64,000 bases of DNA from Roseiarcus sp963770035. Lineage in GTDB: Bacteria > Pseudomonadota > Alphaproteobacteria > Rhizobiales > Beijerinckiaceae. The DNA is taken from the NCBI GenBank assembly GCA_963770035.1, contig CAVYON010000016.1, forward strand, positions 1-64,000, read 5' to 3'. Made by a program: the position numbers and the translations under genes. This document shows positions 28,349 through 35,883 of this stretch, one piece after another; the stretch's first letter is position 1, and every line of letters starts with the position of its first letter. Below the pieces are notes generated by a model. The model did not search any database and was not told where the DNA came from. It saw only the letters and a list, made by a program, of their open reading frames with translations.

Positions 28349-29335
28349 ATGCGGAAATTGTTGGCGACGACCGCCGCTGTGACTGTTCTTTTGAGTGTGG
28401 CCGCCGCAGGCGCAGCCGTGGCCGACAAGGTCTACAACATCCCCACGATCGTAAAGATTGCCGGAATTCAATGGTTCAACCGGATGGACACCGGCGTGAA
28501 GAAATTCGCCGCCGATACCGGGAACAACAGCTACGAAGTCGGGCCGGCCAAGGCGGACGCGCAGCTTCAGGTCCAGCTGGTCGAGGACATGATCGCCAAG
28601 AAGGCGGATGCGATCACAGTCGTGCCCTTCTCGCCGGAAGCGCTCGAGCCGGTGCTCGAAAAGGCGCGCGCGGCCGGTATCAAGGTCGTCACCCATGAGG
28701 CGTCGAACATCAAGAACGCCGATTGGGATCTGGAAGCCTTCCAGAACGTCGACTACGGCAAGCACCAGATGGACCTGCTGGCCGACTGCATGCATGGCGA
28801 GGGGCAATACGCCGTGTTTGTCGGCAGCCTGACCTCGAAGACGCATAACGAATGGGTCGACGGCGCCATCGCCGAACAGAAGGCGAAGTACCCGAAGATG
28901 GAACTCGTCGGCGACCGCAACGAGACGTACGACGACCAGCAAAAAGCTTATGCAAAGACCCAGGAGCTGTTGCGCAAATACCCGGACCTCAAGGGATTTA
29001 AGGGAAGCGCGTCGACCGACGTGGCGGGTATCGGCCTCGCCATCGAAGAACGCGGCCTGCAAAACAAGACCTGCGTGGTCGGCACGAGTCTTCCGTCGAT
29101 CGCCGGCCAGTATCTGGACAGCGGCGCGGTCAAGGCGATCAACTTCTGGGATCCCGCGGACGCCGGCTATCTGATGCAGAAGATCGCCGTGATGCTGCTC
29201 AAGGGCGAGCCGATCAAAGACGGTATGGACCTCGGCATAGACGGCTATCACCACATCAAGCTGGACGGGAAGGTGATTTACGGCCAGGCTTGGGTCGACG
29301 TGACCAAGGACAACGCCGCCAAGTATCCGTTCTGA
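28349..29335 (+). CDS. Sugar ABC transporter substrate-binding protein (CUT2, LsrB/RhaS-like)
   Basis: This is a 328-residue periplasmic protein. A cleavable signal peptide (MRKLLATTAAVTVLLSVAAAGAAVA) precedes a type I periplasmic-binding fold with KIAGIQWFNRMDTGVKKFA, VPFSPEALEPVLEKARAAGI and KGSASTDVAGIGLAIEERG. These are the repeat ends typical of LsrB/RbsB-like binders of CUT2 sugar transporters. ATG at 28349 has GGGAGGA upstream; the longer in-frame start would hide the signal peptide. It is the first gene of an operon with a two-domain ATPase, two permeases and DhaK/DhaL kinase subunits, which suggests that the ligand is a small sugar or polyol phosphorylated inside the cell. Ligand identity is not determined. 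Confidence 0.85.
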   Translation: MRKLLATTAAVTVLLSVAAAGAAVADKVYNIPTIVKIAGIQWFNRMDTGVKKFAADTGNNSYEVGPAKADAQLQVQLVEDMIAKKADAITVVPFSPEALEPVLEKARAAGIKVVTHEASNIKNADWDLEAFQNVDYGKHQMDLLADCMHGEGQYAVFVGSLTSKTHNEWVDGAIAEQKAKYPKMELVGDRNETYDDQQKAYAKTQELLRKYPDLKGFKGSASTDVAGIGLAIEERGLQNKTCVVGTSLPSIAGQYLDSGAVKAINFWDPADAGYLMQKIAVMLLKGEPIKDGMDLGIDGYHHIKLDGKVIYGQAWVDVTKDNAAKYPF

Positions 29336-29345
29336 ACAACATCTG

Positions 29346-29379
29346 GGCGGCGCAGCAGCCTCAAGGCCGCTGCGCCGCC
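29346..29379 (+). other. Intercistronic hairpin after the substrate-binding gene
   Basis: An 11-bp perfect stem, GGCGGCGCAGC at 29346-29356 and GCTGCGCCGCC at 29369-29379, lies between the binding-protein stop and the ATPase start. It has no T-run. Such hairpins often stabilise the upstream message so that binding protein exceeds the membrane parts; that role is inference. Confidence 0.55.
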
Positions 29380-29398
29380 GTTGCGGGCGGGAGAAGTC

Positions 29399-30889
29399 AT
29401 GTCGGCGCAGCCGTTGCTCCGGGTGGAGGGCGTGAGCAAATCGTTCGCGGGCGTTCATGCGCTGCATGAGGTTGGTCTCGCTATTGGAGCGGGCGAGATC
29501 GTCTGTCTCGCCGGCGAGAATGGCAGCGGCAAGTCGACTCTGGTCAAGATCCTCGCCGGCGTGGTGGCGCCGGACGCGGGAATCATCGAAGTGGACGGGC
29601 GCACGCGAGCGGTCTGGCTGCCGATCGACGCGGTGCGCGCCGGCTTCGAAGTGATCTATCAGGATTTTTCCCTGTTCCCCAACCTGACGGTCGCCGAGAA
29701 CATCGCGTTCAACGGCCAGCTATCGGAAGGCCGGCGACTGGTCTCCTGGCGCGCGGTCAGACGGATCGCCGAGCAGGGGCTCAGCATGGTCGGCGTCGCC
29801 GTGCCGCTGAATGCGCTGGTCGAGGAATTGAGCGTCGCCGATAAGCAAATTGTCGCGATTGCCCGCGCCCTCGTCCAGGGCGCCCGGCTGATCGCCATGG
29901 ACGAGCCGACCACGGCGCTGACCGAACGCGAGGTCAAGTCGCTATTCGACATCGTGCGCCGCCTGAAAGCCGACGGCGTCGCCGTGATTTTCATCAGCCA
30001 CAAGCTGTCCGAGATCTTCGCCATCTGCGAACGGATCATCGTGCTTCGCAATGGCGTCAAGGTCGCCGATGGACCGGCGTCGAGCTTTGACGTTTCCTCC
30101 CTCTCGAACCACATGCTCGGCAGGCAGCTCGATCAGCATGCGATTGCGCGTGTCTCCAAACCGGCTGGCGAGCTGCTGCGGGTCGAGGAGCTGGGCCGCG
30201 ACGGGCGGTTTCAAAACGTGTCCTTCACATTGCACGCCGGAGAAGTGCTGGGCGTCACCGGCCTGCTCGGCTCTGGCCGGACGGCCTTGGCCAAGGCGCT
30301 GTTCGGCCTCGCGCCAGCTGATCACGGTCGGATCTTCATTGCCGGGCGCCTGGCGCACGTCCGCTCGCCCGTCGACGCCATCCGGCTCGGCATCGGCTAC
30401 GTTCCTGCCGACCGGCTGACCGAGGGGCTGTTCCTGCCGCAGTCGATCGCGCGCAACCTTGCGGTCAGCAGCCTCGATCGGATGACCGAGGCTGGCGGCG
30501 TCCTTTCTCGCGCGCGCATGCGCGGTCTGGTCGACGACTGGGTGCGGCGGCTGCATATTGTGACGCCTGACTCCGGCCTCCCTGTCAGCAGCCTGTCGGG
30601 CGGAAACCAACAGCGCGTCGTTTTGGGGCGCTGGTTGGCGCGGTCTCCCCGCATCCTGCTCCTCAACGGACCGACCGTCGGCGTCGATGTCGGATCGAAG
30701 GCCGACATCCACGCGATCATCGCAAAGCTTGCAGCGGACGGCATGGGTGTGATCGTGATTTCCGACGACATCCCCGAATTGCTTGCAGCATGCGATCGCA
30801 TCCTCGTGATGCAGTCGGGCCGCGTCACGGAGGACATCCCTCGCGCGGCCGCCGAAGAAAACGCCCTGGCGGCGCGGCTCGCAGGCTGA
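29399..30889 (+). CDS. CUT2-type sugar ABC transporter ATPase (two nucleotide-binding domains)
   Basis: The 496-residue protein has two ABC domains, as in RbsA/MglA/LsrA. Domain 1 has Walker A GENGSGKST, a signature-like LSVADKQIVAIARAL and Walker B LIAMDEPTTAL. Domain 2 has the degenerate Walker A GLLGSGRTAL and signature LSGGNQQRV. Its Walker B reads ILLLNGPTVGVDVG, where the family usually has DEPTRGVDVG, so the aspartate-glutamate pair is replaced by asparagine-glycine. The second site in this class is commonly degenerate, and here it is likely non-hydrolytic. ATG at 29399 has GGGAGAAG upstream. It energises the two permeases downstream. Confidence 0.88.
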   Translation: MSAQPLLRVEGVSKSFAGVHALHEVGLAIGAGEIVCLAGENGSGKSTLVKILAGVVAPDAGIIEVDGRTRAVWLPIDAVRAGFEVIYQDFSLFPNLTVAENIAFNGQLSEGRRLVSWRAVRRIAEQGLSMVGVAVPLNALVEELSVADKQIVAIARALVQGARLIAMDEPTTALTEREVKSLFDIVRRLKADGVAVIFISHKLSEIFAICERIIVLRNGVKVADGPASSFDVSSLSNHMLGRQLDQHAIARVSKPAGELLRVEELGRDGRFQNVSFTLHAGEVLGVTGLLGSGRTALAKALFGLAPADHGRIFIAGRLAHVRSPVDAIRLGIGYVPADRLTEGLFLPQSIARNLAVSSLDRMTEAGGVLSRARMRGLVDDWVRRLHIVTPDSGLPVSSLSGGNQQRVVLGRWLARSPRILLLNGPTVGVDVGSKADIHAIIAKLAADGMGVIVISDDIPELLAACDRILVMQSGRVTEDIPRAAAEENALAARLAG

Positions 30890-30895
30890 GACGAG

Positions 30896-31883
30896 ATGCG
30901 CCGACTCCTCGCACGCAACGAGAACTCTGGTGGGCCTAGTGCTGGCCGTGGTCTGCCTCGGCGTCGCCTGGGCGGAGCCGAGCTTCCTCTCGCTGTCCAC
31001 CCTGTTCGATCTGTTGCGCAACGGCATCGTCACCGCGCTCTTTGCAGTCGGCGTCCTGCTGGTTCTCGCCTCCGGCGGGATCGACGTTTCGTTCACCGCG
31101 ATCGCCGCCTTCGCGATGTACGTTGGCACGAAGGCGATGGTCGCGCTCGGCATGGGCGACTCGATCCTCGTCGCCTTCGTGGTCGCCGGGGCGATCGGTC
31201 TGGCGCTCGGCTTGATCAATGGCTTCTTTATCGCCACCTTGAAGCTGCCGACGCTGATCGTCACCCTCGGAACGCTCAATGTGTTCCGCGGCTTCCTGCT
31301 CACTTTCGTCGGCACCCAGCTGATAACGGCGGTGCCGATCGGCATGCGCACGTTCTCCCGCACCATGCTCGTCCGGCTGAACGAACCCGACGGGTCGATC
31401 GTCTCGCTGCCGATCGCCCTTCTGCTGGTGTTGGGAGTCGCGGCGCTGACGTCGCTCCTGCTCAATCGCACGATGCTCGGGCGAAGCATCTATGCGCTCG
31501 GCGGCGCGCCGGAATCGGCGCTTCGCGTCGGCGTCAATGTCGTGCGGGTGCAGTATTTCGTCTACGCTTTTGTCGGGACGCTCTCGGGGGTCGCCGGCAT
31601 CGTCCATGCGTCGTTGGCTCGGGTGGCGAACCCCTTCGACCTCGTCGGCCTCGAGCTGTCGGTGATCGCCGCGGTCGTTCTTGGCGGCGCGCGGCTGAGC
31701 GGCGGGCATGGCACGATCACGGGCACGCTGCTCGGGGTCGCCCTGATCGTCGTCATCAACAACAGCCTGATCGTGCTGGGCATCCCGACCACTTGGCAGA
31801 ACGTCGTCACCGGGTGCCTGATCCTCATCGGCACAGGCGCGCCAGCGCTGCGCGCCCGCATGGCTTCGATGCAAGCGGAATAG
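30896..31883 (+). CDS. CUT2 sugar ABC transporter permease 1, frameshift near N-terminus
   Basis: From GTG 30930 the frame gives 317 residues of a RbsC/LsrC-like permease with about nine helices, GGIDVSFTAIAAFAMYVGT, the coupling segment GRSIYALGGAPESALRVGVNV, and GGARLSGGHGTITGTLLG. An upstream ATG at 30896 begins MRRLLARNE in a different frame. Deleting one A in CGAGAACTCTGG (30923-30924) would join them as MRRLLARNETLVGLVL, the natural family N-terminus. So either translation starts at the weak GTG 30930, or the gene carries a one-base insertion or sequencing error. It sits 6 bases after the ATPase stop. Confidence 0.8.
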
Positions 31884-31894
31884 GGAGCGCGCCC

Positions 31895-32932
31895 ATGACC
31901 GAGCATGCCGCAACGCTCCGCGCCTCCGCCGCGCGCTGGCCGCGTCGGTTCCTCGACACCAATCTCGGGCGCCTCGCGCTGATTACCGTCCTGGTGTTTG
32001 CCGGGATGAGCGCCGCGGAACCTAATCTCTTCTTCACGCAGGCGAATTTTTCGTCGATGGCGTTCCAGTTCCCGGAATTCGCCATTCTCGGGCTCGCAGT
32101 GATGGTGTCGATGCTCACCGGCGGCATCGATCTTTCGGTGATCGGCCTGGCGAACCTTTCCTCGATGCTGGCCGTGTTGGCCATGCGCAGCATGGCTCCG
32201 GACCCGCACGCCACACAAGCAGCGCCGGCGATCGCTCTTGGCCTGGCTGCGTTGCTCAGCGTCGGCGCGGTCGGCGGACTGCTCAACGGATTGGCGATCG
32301 CCGCAATTGGCATCCCGCCGATCCTGGCGACCCTCGGGACCGGCCTTATCTTCACCGGAATCGCGGTGGTGCTAAGCGGCGGCGCGGCCGTCCTCGGCTT
32401 TCCCGACGCCATCAGCGTCTTGGGCAACGGCACGCTCCTGGGCATCCCGGCGCCGGTGCTTCTGTTCGCCGCCTTGGCGGCCGCAGTCGCCTTCGGCCTC
32501 AACTGGACGGGTTTCGGGCTGCGCGTCTATCTCATGGGTACGAATCCTCTGGCCGCGCGCTTCGCCGGCATCGACAACTTTCGAGTGACGCTCGGCGCCT
32601 ATCTGATCAGCGGATTGCTGTCGGCCCTCGCCGGGCTTGTCATCGCCGTGCGAGCAAATTCCGCAAAGGCGGATTACGGCTCGTCCTACCTGTTGCTGTC
32701 GATACTGATCGGCGTGCTCGGAGGGGTCGACCCTTACGGCGGTTTTGGCAAGGTGAGCGGTCTTGTGCTTGCGGTGTTGTCGCTGCAGTTCCTGTCGAGC
32801 GGACTGAACCTCCTGCAGGTCAGCAACTTCGCCGTCGACATGACCTGGGGCGCGCTATTGTTGCTGGTGATGGTCGTCAATACCGGAGGCTTCAGGCGCC
32901 TGTTCGCGCTGCGCCCCCGAAGACAAGGCTAG
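31895..32932 (+). CDS. CUT2 sugar ABC transporter permease 2
   Basis: The 345-residue membrane protein has nine or so helices with LTGGIDLSVIGLANLSSMLA and the EAA-like coupling loop YLMGTNPLAARFAGIDNFRV, typical of RbsC/LsrD-type permeases. It is paired with permease 1 as a heterodimer, as in Lsr and similar transporters. ATG at 31895 has GGGAG upstream, 12 bases after the stop of permease 1. The DhaK gene starts 11 bases after its stop, behind AGGAGG, so the operon continues into metabolism. Confidence 0.88.
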   Translation: MTEHAATLRASAARWPRRFLDTNLGRLALITVLVFAGMSAAEPNLFFTQANFSSMAFQFPEFAILGLAVMVSMLTGGIDLSVIGLANLSSMLAVLAMRSMAPDPHATQAAPAIALGLAALLSVGAVGGLLNGLAIAAIGIPPILATLGTGLIFTGIAVVLSGGAAVLGFPDAISVLGNGTLLGIPAPVLLFAALAAAVAFGLNWTGFGLRVYLMGTNPLAARFAGIDNFRVTLGAYLISGLLSALAGLVIAVRANSAKADYGSSYLLLSILIGVLGGVDPYGGFGKVSGLVLAVLSLQFLSSGLNLLQVSNFAVDMTWGALLLLVMVVNTGGFRRLFALRPRRQG

Positions 32933-32943
32933 AGGAGGAACCC

Positions 32944-33942
32944 ATGAAGAAGCTGATCAACCGACCCGAGAACTTCGTCGCCGAGATGCTCGACGGGCTG
33001 GTCAAGGCGCATCCGGATCAGCTGGCGTTCGCCGGCGAACCGGTCGCGATCGTTCGCGCCGATGCGCCGGTGCAAGGCAAGGTGGCGCTCGCAACCGGCG
33101 GCGGGTCCGGTCACCTGCCGGTGTTCCTCGGCTACGTCGGCCGCGGCCTTCTCGACGGCTGCGCCGTCGGGGACGTGTTCAATTCGCCGAGCAGCGAAAG
33201 CATGCTCGATGTGACCCGGCGAATCCATGGCGGCAAAGGGGTCGTCTATATCTACGGCAACTACGGCGGCGACGTGATGAACTTCGACATGGCCTCCGAG
33301 ATGGCTGCGATGGAGGATATCGAGGTTCGCACCGTCCTGGTGCGCGACGACGTCGCCTCCGCCCCGCCGGCCGAAGCGGCGCGCAGGCGGGGAGTGGCGG
33401 GAATGGTTTTCGCCTTCAAGGTCGCTGGCGCCAAGGCCGATTTCGGCGGCAGCCTCGATGACGTCGCCGGCGCAGCCGAGCACGCGCTCGCCAATCTGCG
33501 CACCATGGGCGTGGCGCTTTCGCCCTGCACGGTGCCGCGCGTCGGCAAGCCGACCTTCACCATCGGCGACGGCGAGATGGAGATCGGCATGGGCATCCAC
33601 GGCGAACCCGGCGCGAAACGCGAAGCGCTGGCGACCGCGGACGAAGTGGCGGGGCGGATGGCGGAAGCCATCCTCGCCGATCTCGGCGCGGCCGGAGGCG
33701 ACCGGGTGGCGGTCATGGTCAACGGGCTCGGCGCAACCCCGGCCGAAGAGCTCTACATCCTCTACCGAAAGGTCCATGATCTGCTCGGGGGACGTCGCAT
33801 CAGCGTGCATCGCGCCTATGTCGGCGAGTACGCGACCTCGATGGAAATGGCCGGCGCCTCGTTGACGATCATGCGGCTCGACGACGAGCTCACGCGCCTT
33901 CTCGACGCGCCGGCCCGTTCCCCGTTCTTCTGTCAGGTGTGA
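32944..33942 (+). CDS. dhaK: Dihydroxyacetone-kinase-type subunit DhaK (substrate-binding)
   Basis: The 332-residue protein has the DhaK fold markers LATGGGSGH near residue 55, NYGGDVMNFDMASE near 110 and the hemiaminal-forming histidine in GMGIHGEPG near 217, so the covalent substrate-binding and catalytic residues are kept. After the first histidine it reads GHLP where the family consensus is GHEP, and VFLGYVG follows. That change beside the active site suggests a substrate other than plain dihydroxyacetone, for example a tetrulose. It is encoded in one operon with a sugar transporter and DhaL. DhaK alone binds the keto-sugar and needs DhaL to supply phosphate. The ribosome site AGGAGG is excellent. 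Confidence 0.85.
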   Translation: MKKLINRPENFVAEMLDGLVKAHPDQLAFAGEPVAIVRADAPVQGKVALATGGGSGHLPVFLGYVGRGLLDGCAVGDVFNSPSSESMLDVTRRIHGGKGVVYIYGNYGGDVMNFDMASEMAAMEDIEVRTVLVRDDVASAPPAEAARRRGVAGMVFAFKVAGAKADFGGSLDDVAGAAEHALANLRTMGVALSPCTVPRVGKPTFTIGDGEMEIGMGIHGEPGAKREALATADEVAGRMAEAILADLGAAGGDRVAVMVNGLGATPAEELYILYRKVHDLLGGRRISVHRAYVGEYATSMEMAGASLTIMRLDDELTRLLDAPARSPFFCQV

Positions 33943-33947
33943 CGGCG

Positions 33948-34598
33948 ATGGAGCGTGAGTTCAAGGGCGCCGACGTCGCGGCGGCCGCGCGGCGTGTGGC
34001 CGCCGCGCTCAAGGCGGACCAGGCCATGCTGACGGAGCTCGACCAGGCAGTCGGCGACGGCGATCTCGGCGTAACCGCCATCAAGCTTGCCGAAGCGCTC
34101 GAAACGGCCGCGGACCAGGGCGGCGCCGATCTCGGCAAGCTCCTTGCGCAGACTGGCATGGCGCTGAACCGCGCCGCGCCCTCCACCATGGGCACGCTAA
34201 TGGCGACAGCGCTGATGCAGGCGGGCAAAAAAGTCCTCGGCAAGGAGTCGCTTAATGCGGCCGATCTGCCTCTGCTCCTCAGCGCGGCGACGGAAGGAAT
34301 ACGGACGCGCGGCAAGGCGAATTTGGGCGACAAGACGCTGCTCGACGCCTTGCAGCCGGCCTCGGACGCCTTTGCCGCGGCGCTTTCAGAGGGAAAGTCG
34401 CTGGCCGCCGCAGCCGACGCGATGCTCGCCGCAGCGCGCGACGGGCGTGATCGCGTGACTCCGCTGCGCAACCGGATCGGCCGTGCGAGTTGGCTCGGCG
34501 AACGCACAGAAGGCAAGGTCGATCCCGGCTGCGCCTTTGCGGTGATCGTCCTGACGGCGTTGGCGAGCGCCTGGGCGCCGGAGCGACAACGAAGCTGA
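33948..34598 (+). CDS. dhaL: Dihydroxyacetone-kinase-type subunit DhaL (nucleotide-binding)
   Basis: The 216-residue protein has the DhaL nucleotide-binding loop as LDQAVGDGDLG, which retains the three Mg-binding aspartates but has leucine where the usual motif has histidine (GDGDHG). ALNRAAPSTMGTLMATAL and the TPLRNRIGRASWLGER loop are also typical. It supplies phosphate to the DhaK-bound substrate; no PTS-linked DhaM is seen. GTG at 33939, overlapping the DhaK stop, is an alternative start, but ATG 33948 has AGGTG upstream. The last residues (ASAWAPERQRS) run into a dehydrogenase fragment in another frame, so the natural C-terminus may have been altered by a deletion. Confidence 0.83.
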   Translation: MEREFKGADVAAAARRVAAALKADQAMLTELDQAVGDGDLGVTAIKLAEALETAADQGGADLGKLLAQTGMALNRAAPSTMGTLMATALMQAGKKVLGKESLNAADLPLLLSAATEGIRTRGKANLGDKTLLDALQPASDAFAAALSEGKSLAAAADAMLAAARDGRDRVTPLRNRIGRASWLGERTEGKVDPGCAFAVIVLTALASAWAPERQRS

Positions 34599-34705
34599 TC
34601 GGCTACCTGCTGGTCGCGGCGCAATTGGCTTCGCTCGGCGAGGCTTTGGCGCGCCGCGCCGGTTTGAACGATGAGGCGGTTGGGTGGATCAGGCAAACCG
34701 CCGCT
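34574..34705 (+). pseudogene. 3-hydroxyisobutyrate-dehydrogenase-like C-terminal fragment
   Basis: In a frame shifted from DhaL the sequence reads GAGATTKLIGYLLVAAQLAS and EALARRAGLNDEAV. This resembles the start of the C-terminal domain of the 3-hydroxyisobutyrate dehydrogenase family, where G-x-G-x-x-x-K holds the catalytic lysine. It breaks off after about 40 residues next to the oxygenase-like gene. DhaK/DhaL-type operons elsewhere include such dehydrogenases, so this may be the stump of a former operon member. The assignment rests on a short stretch. Confidence 0.4.
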
Positions 34706-35475
34706 CACCCGTATTCGTGCACGACCTCGTCGGCCTTCGGCGGCTTGGCGTAGTAGGTGTTGAGGATCGTCATGCGCGGCTTGGAATTGTCGATCGAGAT
34801 CGGGTCGCGGCCGTGCCAGCTCGTGTGCAAAAGGTTGTGCGCCGGGTGGATGACGACGAAGGCGAAGCCGGTGTTGGGCAGGAAGGGCGCGGTCCTCACC
34901 TTGACGAGGCCGTAGGACTTCCAGTGGAAGACGCCCATCGGCGACACCTTGTAGATCGTCGTGCCGAGTTCCGGATGGCGGTCGTCTTCGGGCATGTAGA
35001 TGAGGACGGTCAGCACCTTGCGCCGCGTGTCCGGATGCGGCTTGATCGAGTAGCCGTCGAAGTCGGCGTAGAGCACCGGCTGCGGATACATTGGCGCCGG
35101 CCACCCCTCCCCGCTGCCCTTAACGCGGATGCGCAGGCCGCTCTCGAGCCTTTGCCGCAGCGCGTCCTGGATCTCCTGCGCGGAGAGCGCGTCGGAAACC
35201 GCGCGCCAGAGGACCGTGCGCTCCGGATCCCCCGCCTCCACGCGCCAGTCCCAAAGGGTATATTGCTTACGGGTGCGCGCGCCGTTGAGGTCGACGTAGC
35301 GGTCGAGGTCCGGCCAGCTCGTGAGCAGCCTTTGGTAGAGGGCTTCGGAAAAGAACCCTGGGAAGACAAGGTGCGGGAAGGGCTTTTCCGTCAGCGTCCC
35401 GTGGAGAATCGACCGGACGCCATGCCGGACGATCTCGTCGGAAAGCGATTCGGAAGCGACAGCGTCGACGATCAT
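34705..35475 (-). CDS. Putative 2-oxoglutarate/Fe(II) oxygenase-like protein
   Basis: The 256-residue protein has FPHLVFPGFFSEALYQRLL near the N-terminus, then YSIKPHPDTRRKVLTVLIYMP with an H-x-D pair, and a distal histidine in NLLHTSWHGRDPIS. Together these resemble the H-x-D...H facial triad of 2OG-Fe(II) dioxygenases. No cofactor-binding arginine can be pinned down with certainty. ATG at 35475 has GAGG upstream; an in-frame extension to 35565 is possible. It stands alone and convergent with the DhaL gene, and its substrate is unknown. Confidence 0.55.
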   Translation of the reverse strand: MIVDAVASESLSDEIVRHGVRSILHGTLTEKPFPHLVFPGFFSEALYQRLLTSWPDLDRYVDLNGARTRKQYTLWDWRVEAGDPERTVLWRAVSDALSAQEIQDALRQRLESGLRIRVKGSGEGWPAPMYPQPVLYADFDGYSIKPHPDTRRKVLTVLIYMPEDDRHPELGTTIYKVSPMGVFHWKSYGLVKVRTAPFLPNTGFAFVVIHPAHNLLHTSWHGRDPISIDNSKPRMTILNTYYAKPPKADEVVHEYG

Positions 35476-35883
35476 GTTGGGCGCCTCGAAGGAAACCAGA
35501 ACACGGAGGCGATCCCGCCCGCCCCGGTTCGGGTGAAAACTATACGGTTCCCGGCCCCGGTCCAAGCCTTCTCGAGCCCGGCGGGCTTTTGGGTCGAACT
35601 ACGGGCGCCGAGCCGAGCGCAGGAATTCGCTGTGAGCCATGACATCGCGACGACCGGCTCGCGCGCGAGCCGCGGCTTCCGCGACAGGCGATCGAGCCAG
35701 GAACTGACATCGCCCGATTCGCATTGAGCCAAATGCGACGAAGCGCGTATGTTTCTGTCGGGCGAAGCTGGCGCGCGCCATAGCCAGAGCCGCGCAAGGG
35801 GCTGGTCGCTCCGGAAAAATTGTCGCAGAGGGCGAGGGTGGCGATAATCGGCGTTGGCGAAGACGCCATCAGGAGGAAAGGCG
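35476..35883. other. Gene-free region between divergent genes
   Basis: No gene is supported in this 400-base stretch. It should carry promoters for the oxygenase-like gene and the double peptidase. AGGAGG at about 35871-35876 is the ribosome site of the latter. No repeat or operator stands out. Confidence 0.4.

Noticed and set aside
30896..32932. One continuous forward frame spanning both permease genes
   Set aside because: Its first half is arginine-rich and out of frame with permease 1. Only its end coincides with permease 2, which has its own ribosome site at 31895.
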